Shown piece by piece: positions 15,782 to 24,503 of a stretch of DNA of 29,397 nt (within the stretch, counting starts at the first letter, position 1; each line of letters starts with the position of its first letter). Under the pieces are notes generated by a model that was given only the letters and a program-made list of their open reading frames with translations, was not told where the DNA came from and did not search any database. The translations under genes and the position numbers were made by a program. The DNA is taken from positions 1-29,397 of the forward strand of contig JAFDET010000005.1 of assembly GCA_019310195.1 (NCBI GenBank), in the 5' to 3' direction. The DNA is from Deltaproteobacteria bacterium (lineage in GTDB: Bacteria; Myxococcota_A; UBA9160; JAFDET01).

Positions 15782-18178
15782 TCAGACCTGGATCGGAAAG
15801 GTCGCTCGGCTGCGGATCGCATCGGACGCTCCGCCCACCAGGATCTCGAACGCACCGGGCTCGACGCACCAGTCGTGGGTCTCCGAGTCCCAGAATGCGA
15901 AGGCGCGCGAGCCGAGCGAGAAGCGGACGACCCGCAGCTCACCGGGCTCCAACGTCAGCTTGCGAAAGGCGCGTAGCTCCTTCTCGGGACGGACGACGCG
16001 TGCCTCCGGGTCGGAGACGTAGAGCTGAATCACTTCCTGGCCCGCGCGCTGCCCGGTGTTGGTGACGGGGACCCGGACCTCCACGTCGGCGCCCGTGGCC
16101 TGGACCTCCACGGCTCCGTACTCGAAGCGCGTGTACGAGAGACCGTGCCCGAAGGCGAAACGCGGGGCGATCTCCTTGCTGTCGTACCAGCGGTAGCCCA
16201 TGAACACGCCCTCGCCGTAGACCACGCGGCCGTCCTCGCCGGGGTAGGTCTCCTGGGTCGGGTTGTCCTCGAGCCTCACCGGCCAGGTCTGGGGAAGCCG
16301 ACCCGACGGGCAGGCGTCTCCGAACAGCACGTCGGCCAGGGCATTGCCCGCCTCCTGCCCGCCGTACCAGAGGGTGAGCAGGGCCGGCGCGCGATCCATC
16401 CAGGCACCGGTGATCGGTGATCCGGCGTTGAGCGCCACGACGGTCCTGGGGTTTGCAGCGATCACGCGCTCGATCAGCTCGGACTGTTCGCCGGGAAGCT
16501 CCAGCGACTCGCGGTCCTTGCCCTCGGTCTCCCAGTCGCCGTTCAGACCGACCACCACCAGCGCAACGTCTGCCGCCGCGGCAGCCGCCTCGGCTCGCGC
16601 CATGGCGTCTTCGCCGATGGGCTCCAGCGCGCCGACCTGGAGGCCGCCCAGGATCGGCGCGTCTTCCTTGCTGTAGAGGATCTACACCTCGCAGGGTCCG
16701 TTCAGGTAGACCGTGCCCCGCTTTTCGGTGCTCCCCGCCCCGTAGAAGGATTCGCCCTTCTCCTGCTGGGTCCAGTTGTCGACCACCTCGCGGCCGTCGA
16801 TCGAGAGCCGGCTGCGGCCCGCGCTGCTCAGGCCGAAGGTCCACTCGCCCACGCGCGGCGGCACGAAGCGGCCGGTGACGCGCACCGAGAAGCACTCGGT
16901 GTCCACCGCATCGGTGAAGTGGCCGAGCCAGTTGAAGAACACCCGCGGCGCGCGCTTGACGAGGACGGGCTCGCCTTCGCACTCGAAGCCCGCGTGGAAG
17001 GCCACCTCGAAGTCGCCCTCCAGGAAGGGCAGCGTCTTGTGGTAGCTGCAGCCGGGCTCGTAGGAGATCGCAACAGCGTCGCCGAGCCGCGCCGAGATCC
17101 CGTCCAGCGGAGAGACCGCGTAGTGGGGCGCCAGCCGCGAGCTGCCCCCCCCCATCACACCCGCCTGGGTGGCCGCCGGCCCGATCACGGCCACGCGCTT
17201 CAAAGAGCCTGCGTCCAGGGGCAGCAGGGCGTCCTCGTTGCGCAGCAGGACGATCGATTCCAGCGCGGTCTGCCGCGCCACGGCGCGGTGCTCCTCCCGG
17301 TCCACAGCCTGCTCGGCGTCGCTGACGGAGCCCTGCAGGATGCCGGCCCGCTCGCGCACCTGCAGCATGCGGCGCACGCAGGCGTCCACGTCCTTCTCGT
17401 CCACGCGTCCCGCGCGCACCGCTTTCACCAGCTTTTCGCCGCGCCAACGCGTGGGGGCGGGCATCTCCAGGTCGTTTCCGGCCAGGAGCGCCTCGTCGGT
17501 GCTCTGCAGCCCGAACCAGTCGGAGATCACGAAGCCGCCGAAGCCCCACTCGCCACGCAGCACGTCGGCCAGCAAAGGGTGATCGCAGGCGTAGGTGCCG
17601 TTGATGCGGTTGTACGAGGTCATCACGGACCAGGGGTCCGTCTCACGCACGACCGCTTCGAAGGGCGCCAGGTAGAGCTCGCGCAGAGGGCGCTCGTCCA
17701 CCTCGGAGCTGATGGTGTGGCGCTCGAACTCGGAGTCGTTGCACACGAAGTGCTTCACGCAAGCACCCACGCCGGTGCTCTGCACGCCGCGCACGAAGGC
17801 GACGGCCAGGCCCGCCGAGAGCTCCGGATCCTCGGCGTAACACTCGAAGTTGCGGCCCGCGAGCGGCGTGCGGTGCAGGTTCACCGTCGGCCCCAGGACC
17901 ACGTGCACGTTCTTGGTCTGCGCCTCCTCACCCACGGCCACGCCGAGACGCTCCACCAGCTCCGGGTTCCAGGTGGCGCCCAGAGCGGTTCCACAGGGGA
18001 AGCTCGCCGCCGCGACCGTCCCGGACAGGTCGCCGCCGCGCACGCCGTGAGGACCGTCGCTCACTTTGAGCGGCGGGATGTCCAGCCGCTCCACGCCGGC
18101 GCCATGCCACAGATCGGATCCGGCCAGCAGCGCGGCCTTCTCCTCCAGGGTCAGCTTCGTCAGCAGCTCCTCTATCAC
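15782..18178 (-). pseudogene. GH3 beta-glucosidase with PA14 insert, interrupted by one in-frame amber codon
   Basis: The gene starts at GTG 18178, six bases after GGAGG, and 799 codons in one frame reach the stop at 15782 with TAG (16682-16684) as codon 499. The N-terminal GH3 barrel has 'VSDGPHGVRGG', 'VKHFVCNDSE' and nucleophile D220 in 'GFVISDWFGLQS'. A PA14 domain covers about 375-510 ('GEWTFGLSSAGRSRLSIDGREVVDNW'). The GH3 C-terminal domain follows, with the acid/base region W549-ETEG (probably E552) and a fibronectin-III-like end. This is the layout of PA14-bearing beta-glucosidases acting on aryl- or oligo-glucosides. Codons after the TAG continue the PA14 strand without any frame change. 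If not suppressed, the product stops at 498 aa and lacks the acid/base, so it would be dead. The intact remainder points to a recent mutation or sequence error. Confidence 0.85.
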
Positions 18179-18252
18179 CTCTGAACCTCCGGAAGCACCT
18201 CGTCGACCCGGTCGCAAGCGCCGATCGATGGGGGGTTTTGCGCCGCCCGCTC

Positions 18253-18258
18253 AGTATA
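18253..18258 (-). promoter_or_regulatory. Possible -10 element between the GH2 and GH3 genes
   Basis: On the minus strand TATACT (5 of 6 to TATAAT) lies just past the GH2 stop and about 75 bases before the GH3 start. No convincing -35 sits 16-18 bases upstream. It may be an internal promoter for the GH3 gene or chance. Confidence 0.2.
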
Positions 18259-18263
18259 CGCCG

Positions 18264-20261
18264 TCAGGCGCCCCCTTCGGCGTCGCGTCGCGCGCGGTAC
18301 CAATCCTGTAGGACGGCGAAGGCCGGCTTTCGGGTGCCATCGTCGGCCACCAGGCCTTTGAGGTTCCAGTAGTTCTGAACGCTCTGGTGCATGCGCAGCG
18401 GCGAGCGGAAGTCCTTGAGCACCCAGGGCGAGATTCCAGCCAGGCTTGGTTGGCGCTCCAGCATGTCCAGCTGCCGGCGGTAGACCAGCGCCTGGTACTC
18501 CTCGCTGAAGACCACCAGCTCCTCCTCCGACGCGTGCAGGCCGACCCGGGCGCCGGCGCCCATTTCGCTGATCACCAGCGGCTTCTCCACCTCCAGCTCG
18601 ATGCGGATGCGGTGCATGTTGTCGAGCATGACCCGGCGTGCGCGATGGCTGGAGACTGGACCCAGGACCCCGATGGCGCCCGAGTAGTACCAGCCGAAGT
18701 ACTCGTTCACCGCGGCCACGTCCACGACGTCCACCAGCGGGTCGCGAACGCGGAAGGGCCACACCTCGCGGACGATCCCCGCCAGGGCCGGCAGGTAGTA
18801 GCGGGTCACGAAGGGCACCAAGGCCTCCTGGCCCGTGAGCAAGGCCGCGGACACCAGCCGGGTCGGGTCCTCGGCCCGGGTGTGCTCGGCCAGGGCGGTC
18901 ATGAAGCGGTGCCGAGCCTCGGTCTCGGGCGTCTCGTTGCCGATGCTCCAGATGATCACCGCGGCGCGGTTGCGGTCGCGTTCGATCATCTCGGAGAGCT
19001 GCTGCTTCGCCAGGGCCAGGGTGCGCTCGCTCTCGAAGGCCACGTTCCAGTAGACCGGGATCTCCGACCAGACCAGGAGCCCCATGCGCTCCGCCAGCCG
19101 TACGGTCTCCTCCGCGTGGGGGTAGTGGGAGAGGCGCACGAAGTTGCAACCCAGGTCGCGCGCCCAGCCCAGGACGCGCTGGGCCTGCACCGTGGAGTGG
19201 ACTCGCCCCTCGCCGTGACCGGCCTCGTCGTGGATGGAGACGCCGCGCAGGAAGACCGGCTCGCCGTTGAGAAGGATCTCACGGCCGCGCACCGCCACGG
19301 TGCGGAAGCCGATCTCGTCGCTCACGACGTCCTCACCCGTTCGCATCTCCACCCGGTAGAGGCGGGGATTGTCCGGCGACCAGCGCTCGGGGCCGGCCTC
19401 GAACGCGAAGCTGGCCACGCCTTCGGCATTCGTCCGCCCCGTGGCCTCCAGGCCCAGCTCCGGAATCGACAGGCTGACGTCCTCCGGTCCGTCGGCACCG
19501 TCCACCACGACTTCGGCGGCGATGCGGCTCGGATCCTCGGGGTCGAGACCCATCCGCCAGGTACGCACGAAGACGCGCGGCACCTGCACCAGACGCACGT
19601 CTCGGGTCAGCCCGCCGTAGTTGAGCCAGTCGGTCGTGGGCGTGGGCACGTCGTCGTCGAGCTTGTCGTTGTCCACGCGCACGATCAGCAGATTCTCACC
19701 GGAGCGCAGCCTGCCGGTGACCTCGAAGTTGAAGGGCGAGAAGCCCCCCTCGTGCTCGCCCAGCAGCCGTCCGTTCAGGTAGACCGTGGCGCGGTAGTGG
19801 GCGGCACCGAACCACAGGTACGTCCGCTGTCCCGACCCCAGGCGGTGCTCGAAGGTGCGCTTGTACCACACGGTCCCCGTGTAGAAGACCAGGCGCGGAT
19901 CCTGGCTGTTCCAATCGCCCGGCACCTCGAGTTCGAGCCCATCGTCGAAGGAGAACTCCGCCAGATCGCTGGGCGTCTCGGGGCGCACGTCCCGCGGCGC
20001 GATGCCGGCGAGCGCGCCGCGCCCGTAGGGGTCGATGACCGCCGGCCAGGTTCCGGCCAGCGACTTGCCCGCCCGGGTCGAGGCGCCGGACACCAGCGGC
20101 TCCGGCGGGCGGCCCGCATTCTCCGCGGCCGAGCGCTGGTAGTCCACCAGCTCCTTGGTGCGCTGGGGCCAGTCGCCCAGCCACAGGTAGACAGTCAGGG
20201 CCAGGCTGGCAGACCCCAGCACCAGCGCGCCGAAGGCGATGACTTCGTAGAGGCGCCTCAT
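18264..20261 (-). CDS. GH2 beta-glucuronidase-type glycoside hydrolase, membrane-anchored
   Basis: A 665-aa enzyme starting at ATG 20261 behind GGGAGG. An N-terminal hydrophobic helix (about residues 6-28) serves as signal anchor, so the enzyme acts outside the cytoplasm. The GH2 order follows: jelly-roll sugar-binding domain (~100-225, 'GTVWYKRTFE', 'AHYRATVYLNGRLLGEHEGG'), Ig-like domain (~230-320), TIM barrel (~325-650). Acid/base is E443 in 'WSIGNE' and nucleophile E566 in 'VISEMG'. Near the C-terminus 'DFRSP' precedes N632-L-K634-G, which matches the N-x-K motif that in E. coli GusA binds the glucuronate carboxylate. That motif favours beta-glucuronidase over beta-galactosidase. The gene lies 20 bp after the TRAP permease and 85 bp before the GH3 gene. 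Confidence 0.85.
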   Translation of the reverse strand: MRRLYEVIAFGALVLGSASLALTVYLWLGDWPQRTKELVDYQRSAAENAGRPPEPLVSGASTRAGKSLAGTWPAVIDPYGRGALAGIAPRDVRPETPSDLAEFSFDDGLELEVPGDWNSQDPRLVFYTGTVWYKRTFEHRLGSGQRTYLWFGAAHYRATVYLNGRLLGEHEGGFSPFNFEVTGRLRSGENLLIVRVDNDKLDDDVPTPTTDWLNYGGLTRDVRLVQVPRVFVRTWRMGLDPEDPSRIAAEVVVDGADGPEDVSLSIPELGLEATGRTNAEGVASFAFEAGPERWSPDNPRLYRVEMRTGEDVVSDEIGFRTVAVRGREILLNGEPVFLRGVSIHDEAGHGEGRVHSTVQAQRVLGWARDLGCNFVRLSHYPHAEETVRLAERMGLLVWSEIPVYWNVAFESERTLALAKQQLSEMIERDRNRAAVIIWSIGNETPETEARHRFMTALAEHTRAEDPTRLVSAALLTGQEALVPFVTRYYLPALAGIVREVWPFRVRDPLVDVVDVAAVNEYFGWYYSGAIGVLGPVSSHRARRVMLDNMHRIRIELEVEKPLVISEMGAGARVGLHASEEELVVFSEEYQALVYRRQLDMLERQPSLAGISPWVLKDFRSPLRMHQSVQNYWNLKGLVADDGTRKPAFAVLQDWYRARRDAEGGA

Positions 20262-20281
20262 CTTCCGTCCTCCCGACCCTT

Positions 20282-21556
20282 TCAGTAGCCCAGCTTCGAG
20301 GGAAGCCAGAGCGAAAGCTGTGGAATGGCCGTCACGGCGGCCAGGGCGACCAGCATGGCGGCGAAGAGCGGCAGCAGAGGCCGCACCACCCGCCCGATGC
20401 CGATCTCCGCCACGCTGCAGCCCACGAAGAGCACACTCCCGACCGGCGGCGTGCACAGGCCGATGCACAGGTTCAGGATCATGACGATCCCGAAGTGCAC
20501 GGGGTCCATGCCCAGCTCCGTGACCACCGGCAGGAAGATGGGCGTGAAGACGAGCACCGCGGGCGTCATGTCCATGAAGGTGCCCACCAGCAGCAGCACC
20601 ACGTTGATCGAGAGCAGGACGGCCAGGGGGCTATCGCCCAGACCCAGTAGCGCGCGCCCCACCGCGGCGGGCGCGCCGGCGAAGGCCAGGATCCACGACA
20701 GCGCCATCGAGGTGGCCACCAGCAGCATCACCACCGCCGTGGTGCAGGCGCTCTCGCGCAGCAGCGAGGGGATGTCCCTCACGCGCACCTCCCGGTAGCC
20801 GAAGGCCAGCACCGCCGCATACACCACGGCCATCGCCGCAGCCTCGGTGGCGGTGAAGACACCGCCCACGATGCCCCCGATCACCAGCAGCGGAAGGCCC
20901 ATGCTGGGCGCCGCGCGCCGGAAGGCGAGCCCCAGACCGCTTCCGCGGACCCTCTCGACGCCGCTCGAGGTGAACGCGGTGACCGTCATGAGAGCGAGCG
21001 CCACCAGCAGCCCCGGCAAGTAGCCCGCCAGGAAGAGCGCCGCGATGGAGACGCCGCCGCTGGCCAGCGAGTAGACGATGAGGATGTTGCTGGGGGGAAC
21101 CACGAGCCCCGTGGTGGCGGCGGTGATGTTGACCGCGGCGCCGAGACCCGGGTCGTAGCCCTCCCGGCGCATGCGCGGCGCCATCACGCCGCCCACGGCG
21201 GAGGCCGCTGCCACCGCCGAGCCGGAGATGGCCCCGAACAGGAGGGACGCCACGATGTTCACCTGGGCCAGCCCCCCCGGTAGCCGACCCAGCGCCAGCT
21301 TGGCGAGGTCGATCAGCCGGCTCGCGATGCCACCGCGGTTCATGAGCTCTCCCGCCAGCACGAAGAGCGGGATGGCAAGCAGGGTGAAAGAGTCGAGGCC
21401 CGACGCCATGCGCTGGGCGGTCGTGGTCAGCGCGGGCGCCGCGTCCACACCGGCCAGCATGCCCAGCGTGGCGGCGATGCCGATCACCCACGCCACCGGC
21501 ACGCCCATGGCCAGGAGCGCCACGAAGGTCAAGGCGATGAGCAGGGCCTCAGTCAT
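20282..21556 (-). CDS. dctM: TRAP transporter large permease subunit (DctM family)
   Basis: A 424-aa, very hydrophobic protein of about 12 membrane segments, the normal DctM length. DctM is the ion-coupled channel subunit of TRAP transporters for organic acids. Family marks are 'AIPLFVLAGELMNRGGIASRLIDLA' near 60-85, 'SLLFGAISGSAVAAASAVGGVMAP' near 104-127, 'TTGLVVPPSNILIVYS', 'GGIVGGVFTATEAAAMAVVYA' and 'CIGLCTPPVGSVLFVGC'. The start overlaps the DctQ gene by eight bases, and the GH2 gene follows after 20 bp. The cargo is not fixed by this subunit; the glycosidases downstream point to uronates or uronosides. Confidence 0.93.
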   Translation of the reverse strand: MTEALLIALTFVALLAMGVPVAWVIGIAATLGMLAGVDAAPALTTTAQRMASGLDSFTLLAIPLFVLAGELMNRGGIASRLIDLAKLALGRLPGGLAQVNIVASLLFGAISGSAVAAASAVGGVMAPRMRREGYDPGLGAAVNITAATTGLVVPPSNILIVYSLASGGVSIAALFLAGYLPGLLVALALMTVTAFTSSGVERVRGSGLGLAFRRAAPSMGLPLLVIGGIVGGVFTATEAAAMAVVYAAVLAFGYREVRVRDIPSLLRESACTTAVVMLLVATSMALSWILAFAGAPAAVGRALLGLGDSPLAVLLSINVVLLLVGTFMDMTPAVLVFTPIFLPVVTELGMDPVHFGIVMILNLCIGLCTPPVGSVLFVGCSVAEIGIGRVVRPLLPLFAAMLVALAAVTAIPQLSLWLPSKLGY

Positions 21557-22040
21557 CGCCGTGACTCGCGCGAAGGATCGCCCGGTGCTCGGCGCCCGAG
21601 CAGCCGCAGTGGAAGAGCACCAGCGCGCCGGACACGGGAAGCACGGCGTACACCCAACCCAGCGGGATTCCCAAAGCCGGCGAGCGCTGACCCAGCTCCA
21701 GGGTCAGGGCCACCAGGCGCGCTCCGCCGACGACCAGGACCGCCAGCGCGAAGACGGCCACCACCGCCTCACTTGCCAGCCCCAGCAGCGCGCGCCCGCG
21801 CGGGCCCAGCCGCCCGGGCAGCAGGTCGATGGCCAGGTGGCGCCGCTGGCCCGCCACGTGTGCCGCGCCCAGGAGACCGATCCAGATCAGCAGGAAGCGG
21901 GCCGCCTCATCGGTGAACGAGCTGGGATCGCCCAGCAGGAAGCGCGACGCCACCTGCCACAGGACGTTCAGCACCGCGGCGCCCATCAGCACCGCCAGGG
22001 CGCCGCCGACCACACGGTCCACTGCGGGCCGAACCCTCAC
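21549..22040 (-). CDS. dctQ: TRAP transporter small permease subunit (DctQ family)
   Basis: A 163-aa protein with four predicted membrane helices, at about 12-34, 47-63, 85-105 and 128-146. It carries the DctQ-typical 'NVLWQVASRFLL', 'FTDEAARFLLIWIGLLGAA' and 'RRHLAIDLLPGRL'. DctQ joins DctM to form the membrane part of a TRAP transporter. It overlaps dctM by eight bases and dctP by four (ATGA), so all three are translationally coupled. The C-terminal tail is short and Cys/His-bearing ('FHCGCSGAEHRAI'), which is unusual but has no assignable role. Confidence 0.88.
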   Translation of the reverse strand: MRVRPAVDRVVGGALAVLMGAAVLNVLWQVASRFLLGDPSSFTDEAARFLLIWIGLLGAAHVAGQRRHLAIDLLPGRLGPRGRALLGLASEAVVAVFALAVLVVGGARLVALTLELGQRSPALGIPLGWVYAVLPVSGALVLFHCGCSGAEHRAILRASHGDD

Positions 22041-23014
22041 GAGGCGCCTTCGGCCGCGATCGCCCGCAGCAGCGGCCCGAGCTCCGCGTCCCGGTCGACT
22101 TCACGGCGCAGGGGTGCGGTGTGCTCCACGAACGCGCGCGCATCGGGACGGTTGACCTGGACACCCGCCTCGCGCACGGCGAGCAGCGCCGCCTCCGTGG
22201 CCTCGCGCCACAGGCGCCGCTGAAGCACGACCGAGTCGCGGACCGCTTGCTCCAGCGCACCCCGCTGCTCCGCGTCGAGCCGCGACCAGCTGCGCGTGGA
22301 GATCAGCAGCACGTCCGGGACGGCCGTGTGCTCGTCCAGGCTGTAGAAGCGCGCCGTCTCGTAGTGACCGGAGGCGTAGAACGAGGGCGGATTGTTCTCG
22401 GCGCCGTCCACCACGCCCTGCTGCAGGGCGGTGTAGAGCTCTCCCCAGGCAATGGGCGTCGCCGCGGCCCCGAGCTGCTGCACCATGGCCATGGCCATGG
22501 GACTCTCCTGGGTGCGGATCTTGAGCCCCTCCAGATCCGCGGGCGTGCGGATCGGCCGACGCCGCGTGTAGAAGCTGCGCGTCCCGGCGTCGTAGAAAGC
22601 CAGCCCGCGCAGGCGCTGGGGCTCGGCGCTGCGCAGCAGGCGGCGGCCGATCTCGCCGTCGAGTACCGCGAAACGGTGGGCCTCGTCCCGAAAGAGATAG
22701 GGAACGCCCAGCACCCGGAACTCCGGTGAGAAATTCTCCAGCACCGACGACGAGACCTTGGTCAGGTCGAGGCTTCCGATCTGGAGCAGCTCCAGGCACT
22801 CGCGCTCGCTGCCCAGCTGCTCGGATGGGTAGACGCTCACGTCCAACGCGCCGCCGGACAGCTCCGCGGATCGCTCGGCCAAGAAGACCAGGGCCCGGTG
22901 GACCGGATGGGCCACGTCGAGACCGTGGGCGAGCCGCAGCCGTGCGGGCCCCTCCGAGCGCGCACAAGCGACGAGCCCGAGCGCCATCGCCACGATCGCC
23001 AGCGAGCGCCGCAT
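22037..23014 (-). CDS. dctP: TRAP transporter substrate-binding lipoprotein (DctP family)
   Basis: A 325-aa extracytoplasmic solute receptor. The signal peptide ends in lipobox L-V-A-C17, so it is membrane-tethered instead of freely periplasmic. Family marks are 'LRLAHGLDVAHPVHRAL', 'VYPSEQLGSERECLELLQIGSLD', 'GVPYLFRDEAHRF', 'PADLEGLKIRTQES' (R167 is the usual carboxylate-binding arginine), 'AWGELYTALQQGVVDGAEN' at about 189-207 and 'NNPPSFYASGHYE'. The arginine predicts an acidic ligand. With a beta-glucuronidase and a beta-glucosidase in the operon, glucuronate, a glucuronide or a related sugar acid is the best guess. It is the promoter-proximal gene of the run ending at 15782 and is divergent from the P450 gene. 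Confidence 0.92.
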   Translation of the reverse strand: MRRSLAIVAMALGLVACARSEGPARLRLAHGLDVAHPVHRALVFLAERSAELSGGALDVSVYPSEQLGSERECLELLQIGSLDLTKVSSSVLENFSPEFRVLGVPYLFRDEAHRFAVLDGEIGRRLLRSAEPQRLRGLAFYDAGTRSFYTRRRPIRTPADLEGLKIRTQESPMAMAMVQQLGAAATPIAWGELYTALQQGVVDGAENNPPSFYASGHYETARFYSLDEHTAVPDVLLISTRSWSRLDAEQRGALEQAVRDSVVLQRRLWREATEAALLAVREAGVQVNRPDARAFVEHTAPLRREVDRDAELGPLLRAIAAEGAS

Positions 23015-23147
23015 CCCACACCGATTCTACGCCACAGCGGCAACGGTCTCGGGGCTTTCCCCGATCGGGCCGTGCGCTTTGCCGATCCACGGCCGGGACC
23101 TAACATCGGTCCCTCGAGGGCCGTCCTCCCGCCTGTTCGGAGTAGCC
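23015..23147. promoter_or_regulatory. Divergent promoter region between the TRAP operon and the P450 gene, with a 6-bp hairpin
   Basis: These 133 bases separate dctP (leftward) from the P450 gene (rightward). TCGGGG-CTTT-CCCCGA (23049-23064) is a perfect 6-bp-arm dyad, a candidate operator or hairpin. On the minus strand TAGAAT (23024-23029) matches five of six bases of a -10 box close to the dctP start, without a good -35. GGAG before ATG 23148 is the P450 ribosome-binding site. Confidence 0.35.
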
Positions 23148-24503
23148 ATGAATCCGGCCGCCGAAACGCTCACCAGCCCCCGGCCCTTCGACGACATCCC
23201 GCGGGCGGGGCGCATGCGTCTGGTACGTGCGCTGCTCAATCCGCAAGGCGAGCGCGTCGACATGCTGACGCCGCTCCAGAACCAGTACGAGAGCGGCGGC
23301 AGCGTGGTGCGCCAGCCGCTGGGCCCGTTCCGCATGCTGAATCTCTTCGGGCCGGACGCGTGCCAGATGGTGCTGATGGACCGGGACGGAATCTTCTCCG
23401 CCCGAGATCCCTGGACCCGGATCATGGGGCGCATCTTCCCCAACGGTCTGCTGCTCCGCGACGGCGAGGATCACAAGAGCCATCGGCGCCTGATGCACCA
23501 GGCCTTCCGCCGCCCCGTGCTGCGCAGCTACCTGGAGCGCATGAACCCCATGGTGAGCGCGGGCATCGCCGACTGGGAGCAGCAGTCCGACTTCACGGCC
23601 TTCGGCGCGGTCAAGGAGCTGACCCTGGACATGGCCGCGTCAATTTTTCTTGGCGTGGACCTGGGGCCCGACACGCTGCGCCTGAACCGCGCCTTCGAGG
23701 ACATGGTGGCGGCTTCCATGTCGCGGCTGCGCCTGCCGATCCCCGGCCTCGAGTTCCACCGCGGTCTCGAGGGACGCAAGGCCATGATCCGCTTCCTCTC
23801 GGACCTGATCCCCGTCAAGCGCGGGGGCGAGGAGGCCGACATGTTCTCGCTGCTGTGCCGCGCCGAGGACGAGGACGGCACCCGCCTCTCGGACCCGGAG
23901 ATCATCGACCACCTGGTGTTCCTGATGATGGCGGCCCACGACACCAGCACGAGCACACTGTCCTCCATGATCTACGAGCTGGCGCGCCACCCGGAGTGGC
24001 AGGAGCGCGTGCGCGAGGAGGCAGCGGCCGTGGGCCGACCCCACCTGGAGTACGAGGAGGCGGAGCAGCTTCGCAGCCTGACCTGGGTGATGAAGGAGGT
24101 GCTGCGCCGCTACCCGCCGTTGCCCGTGATCCCGCGCATCACCACCCAAGACTTCGCGTGGGGCGGCTACGAGATCCCGGCGCGCAGCATGGTGGTGGTG
24201 TCGCCGATCCACACCCACCACATGGCCGAGTGGTGGACGGCTCCCTTCCGGTTCGATCCCGAGCGCTTCTCGCCCGACCGAGACGAGAGCGCCCGGCATA
24301 CGTTCCTGTGGATCCCCTTCGGCGGCGGCCCCCACCACTGCCTGGGCTTCAAGTTCGCCGAGGCCCAGATCAAGAGCATCATGCACCAGATGGTCCTGCG
24401 CTATCGCTGGACCGTGGACGACGCCTACCGCATGCCGGTGCAGCAGGCGCCGATCTCGCGACCGATGGATGGTCTTCCGGTCCAGCTCGAGCGAATCCAA
24501 TAG
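23148..24503 (+). CDS. Cytochrome P450
   Basis: A 451-aa heme monooxygenase starting at ATG 23148 (GGAG upstream); a frame-open stretch to 23079 is non-homologous. The I-helix oxygen-activation motif is 'MMAAHDTSTSTLSS', the ExxR motif of the K helix is 'KEVLRRYPP', and the heme loop is 'FGGGPHHCLGF' with thiolate ligand C398. There is no N-terminal anchor, so it is soluble. No ferredoxin or ferredoxin reductase gene is nearby, so electrons must come from elsewhere. The protein is short and has no fused reductase. The substrate is unknown. The stop overlaps the putative ATA start of the symporter gene, so oxidation and transport are probably coexpressed. Confidence 0.93.
   Translation: MNPAAETLTSPRPFDDIPRAGRMRLVRALLNPQGERVDMLTPLQNQYESGGSVVRQPLGPFRMLNLFGPDACQMVLMDRDGIFSARDPWTRIMGRIFPNGLLLRDGEDHKSHRRLMHQAFRRPVLRSYLERMNPMVSAGIADWEQQSDFTAFGAVKELTLDMAASIFLGVDLGPDTLRLNRAFEDMVAASMSRLRLPIPGLEFHRGLEGRKAMIRFLSDLIPVKRGGEEADMFSLLCRAEDEDGTRLSDPEIIDHLVFLMMAAHDTSTSTLSSMIYELARHPEWQERVREEAAAVGRPHLEYEEAEQLRSLTWVMKEVLRRYPPLPVIPRITTQDFAWGGYEIPARSMVVVSPIHTHHMAEWWTAPFRFDPERFSPDRDESARHTFLWIPFGGGPHHCLGFKFAEAQIKSIMHQMVLRYRWTVDDAYRMPVQQAPISRPMDGLPVQLERIQ

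Noticed and set aside
16682..16684. Pyrrolysine or a recoded genome reading TAG as sense
   Set aside because: TAG ends at least the acyltransferase, ferritin-like, amidohydrolase, desaturase, P450, symporter and pentapeptide genes here, and GH3 enzymes are not known pyrrolysine proteins. Kept only as an option to test.
22898..24499. Extension of the symporter frame upstream into the P450 gene (993 codons in all)
   Set aside because: The added part is the out-of-frame shadow of the P450 coding sequence and has no transporter features.
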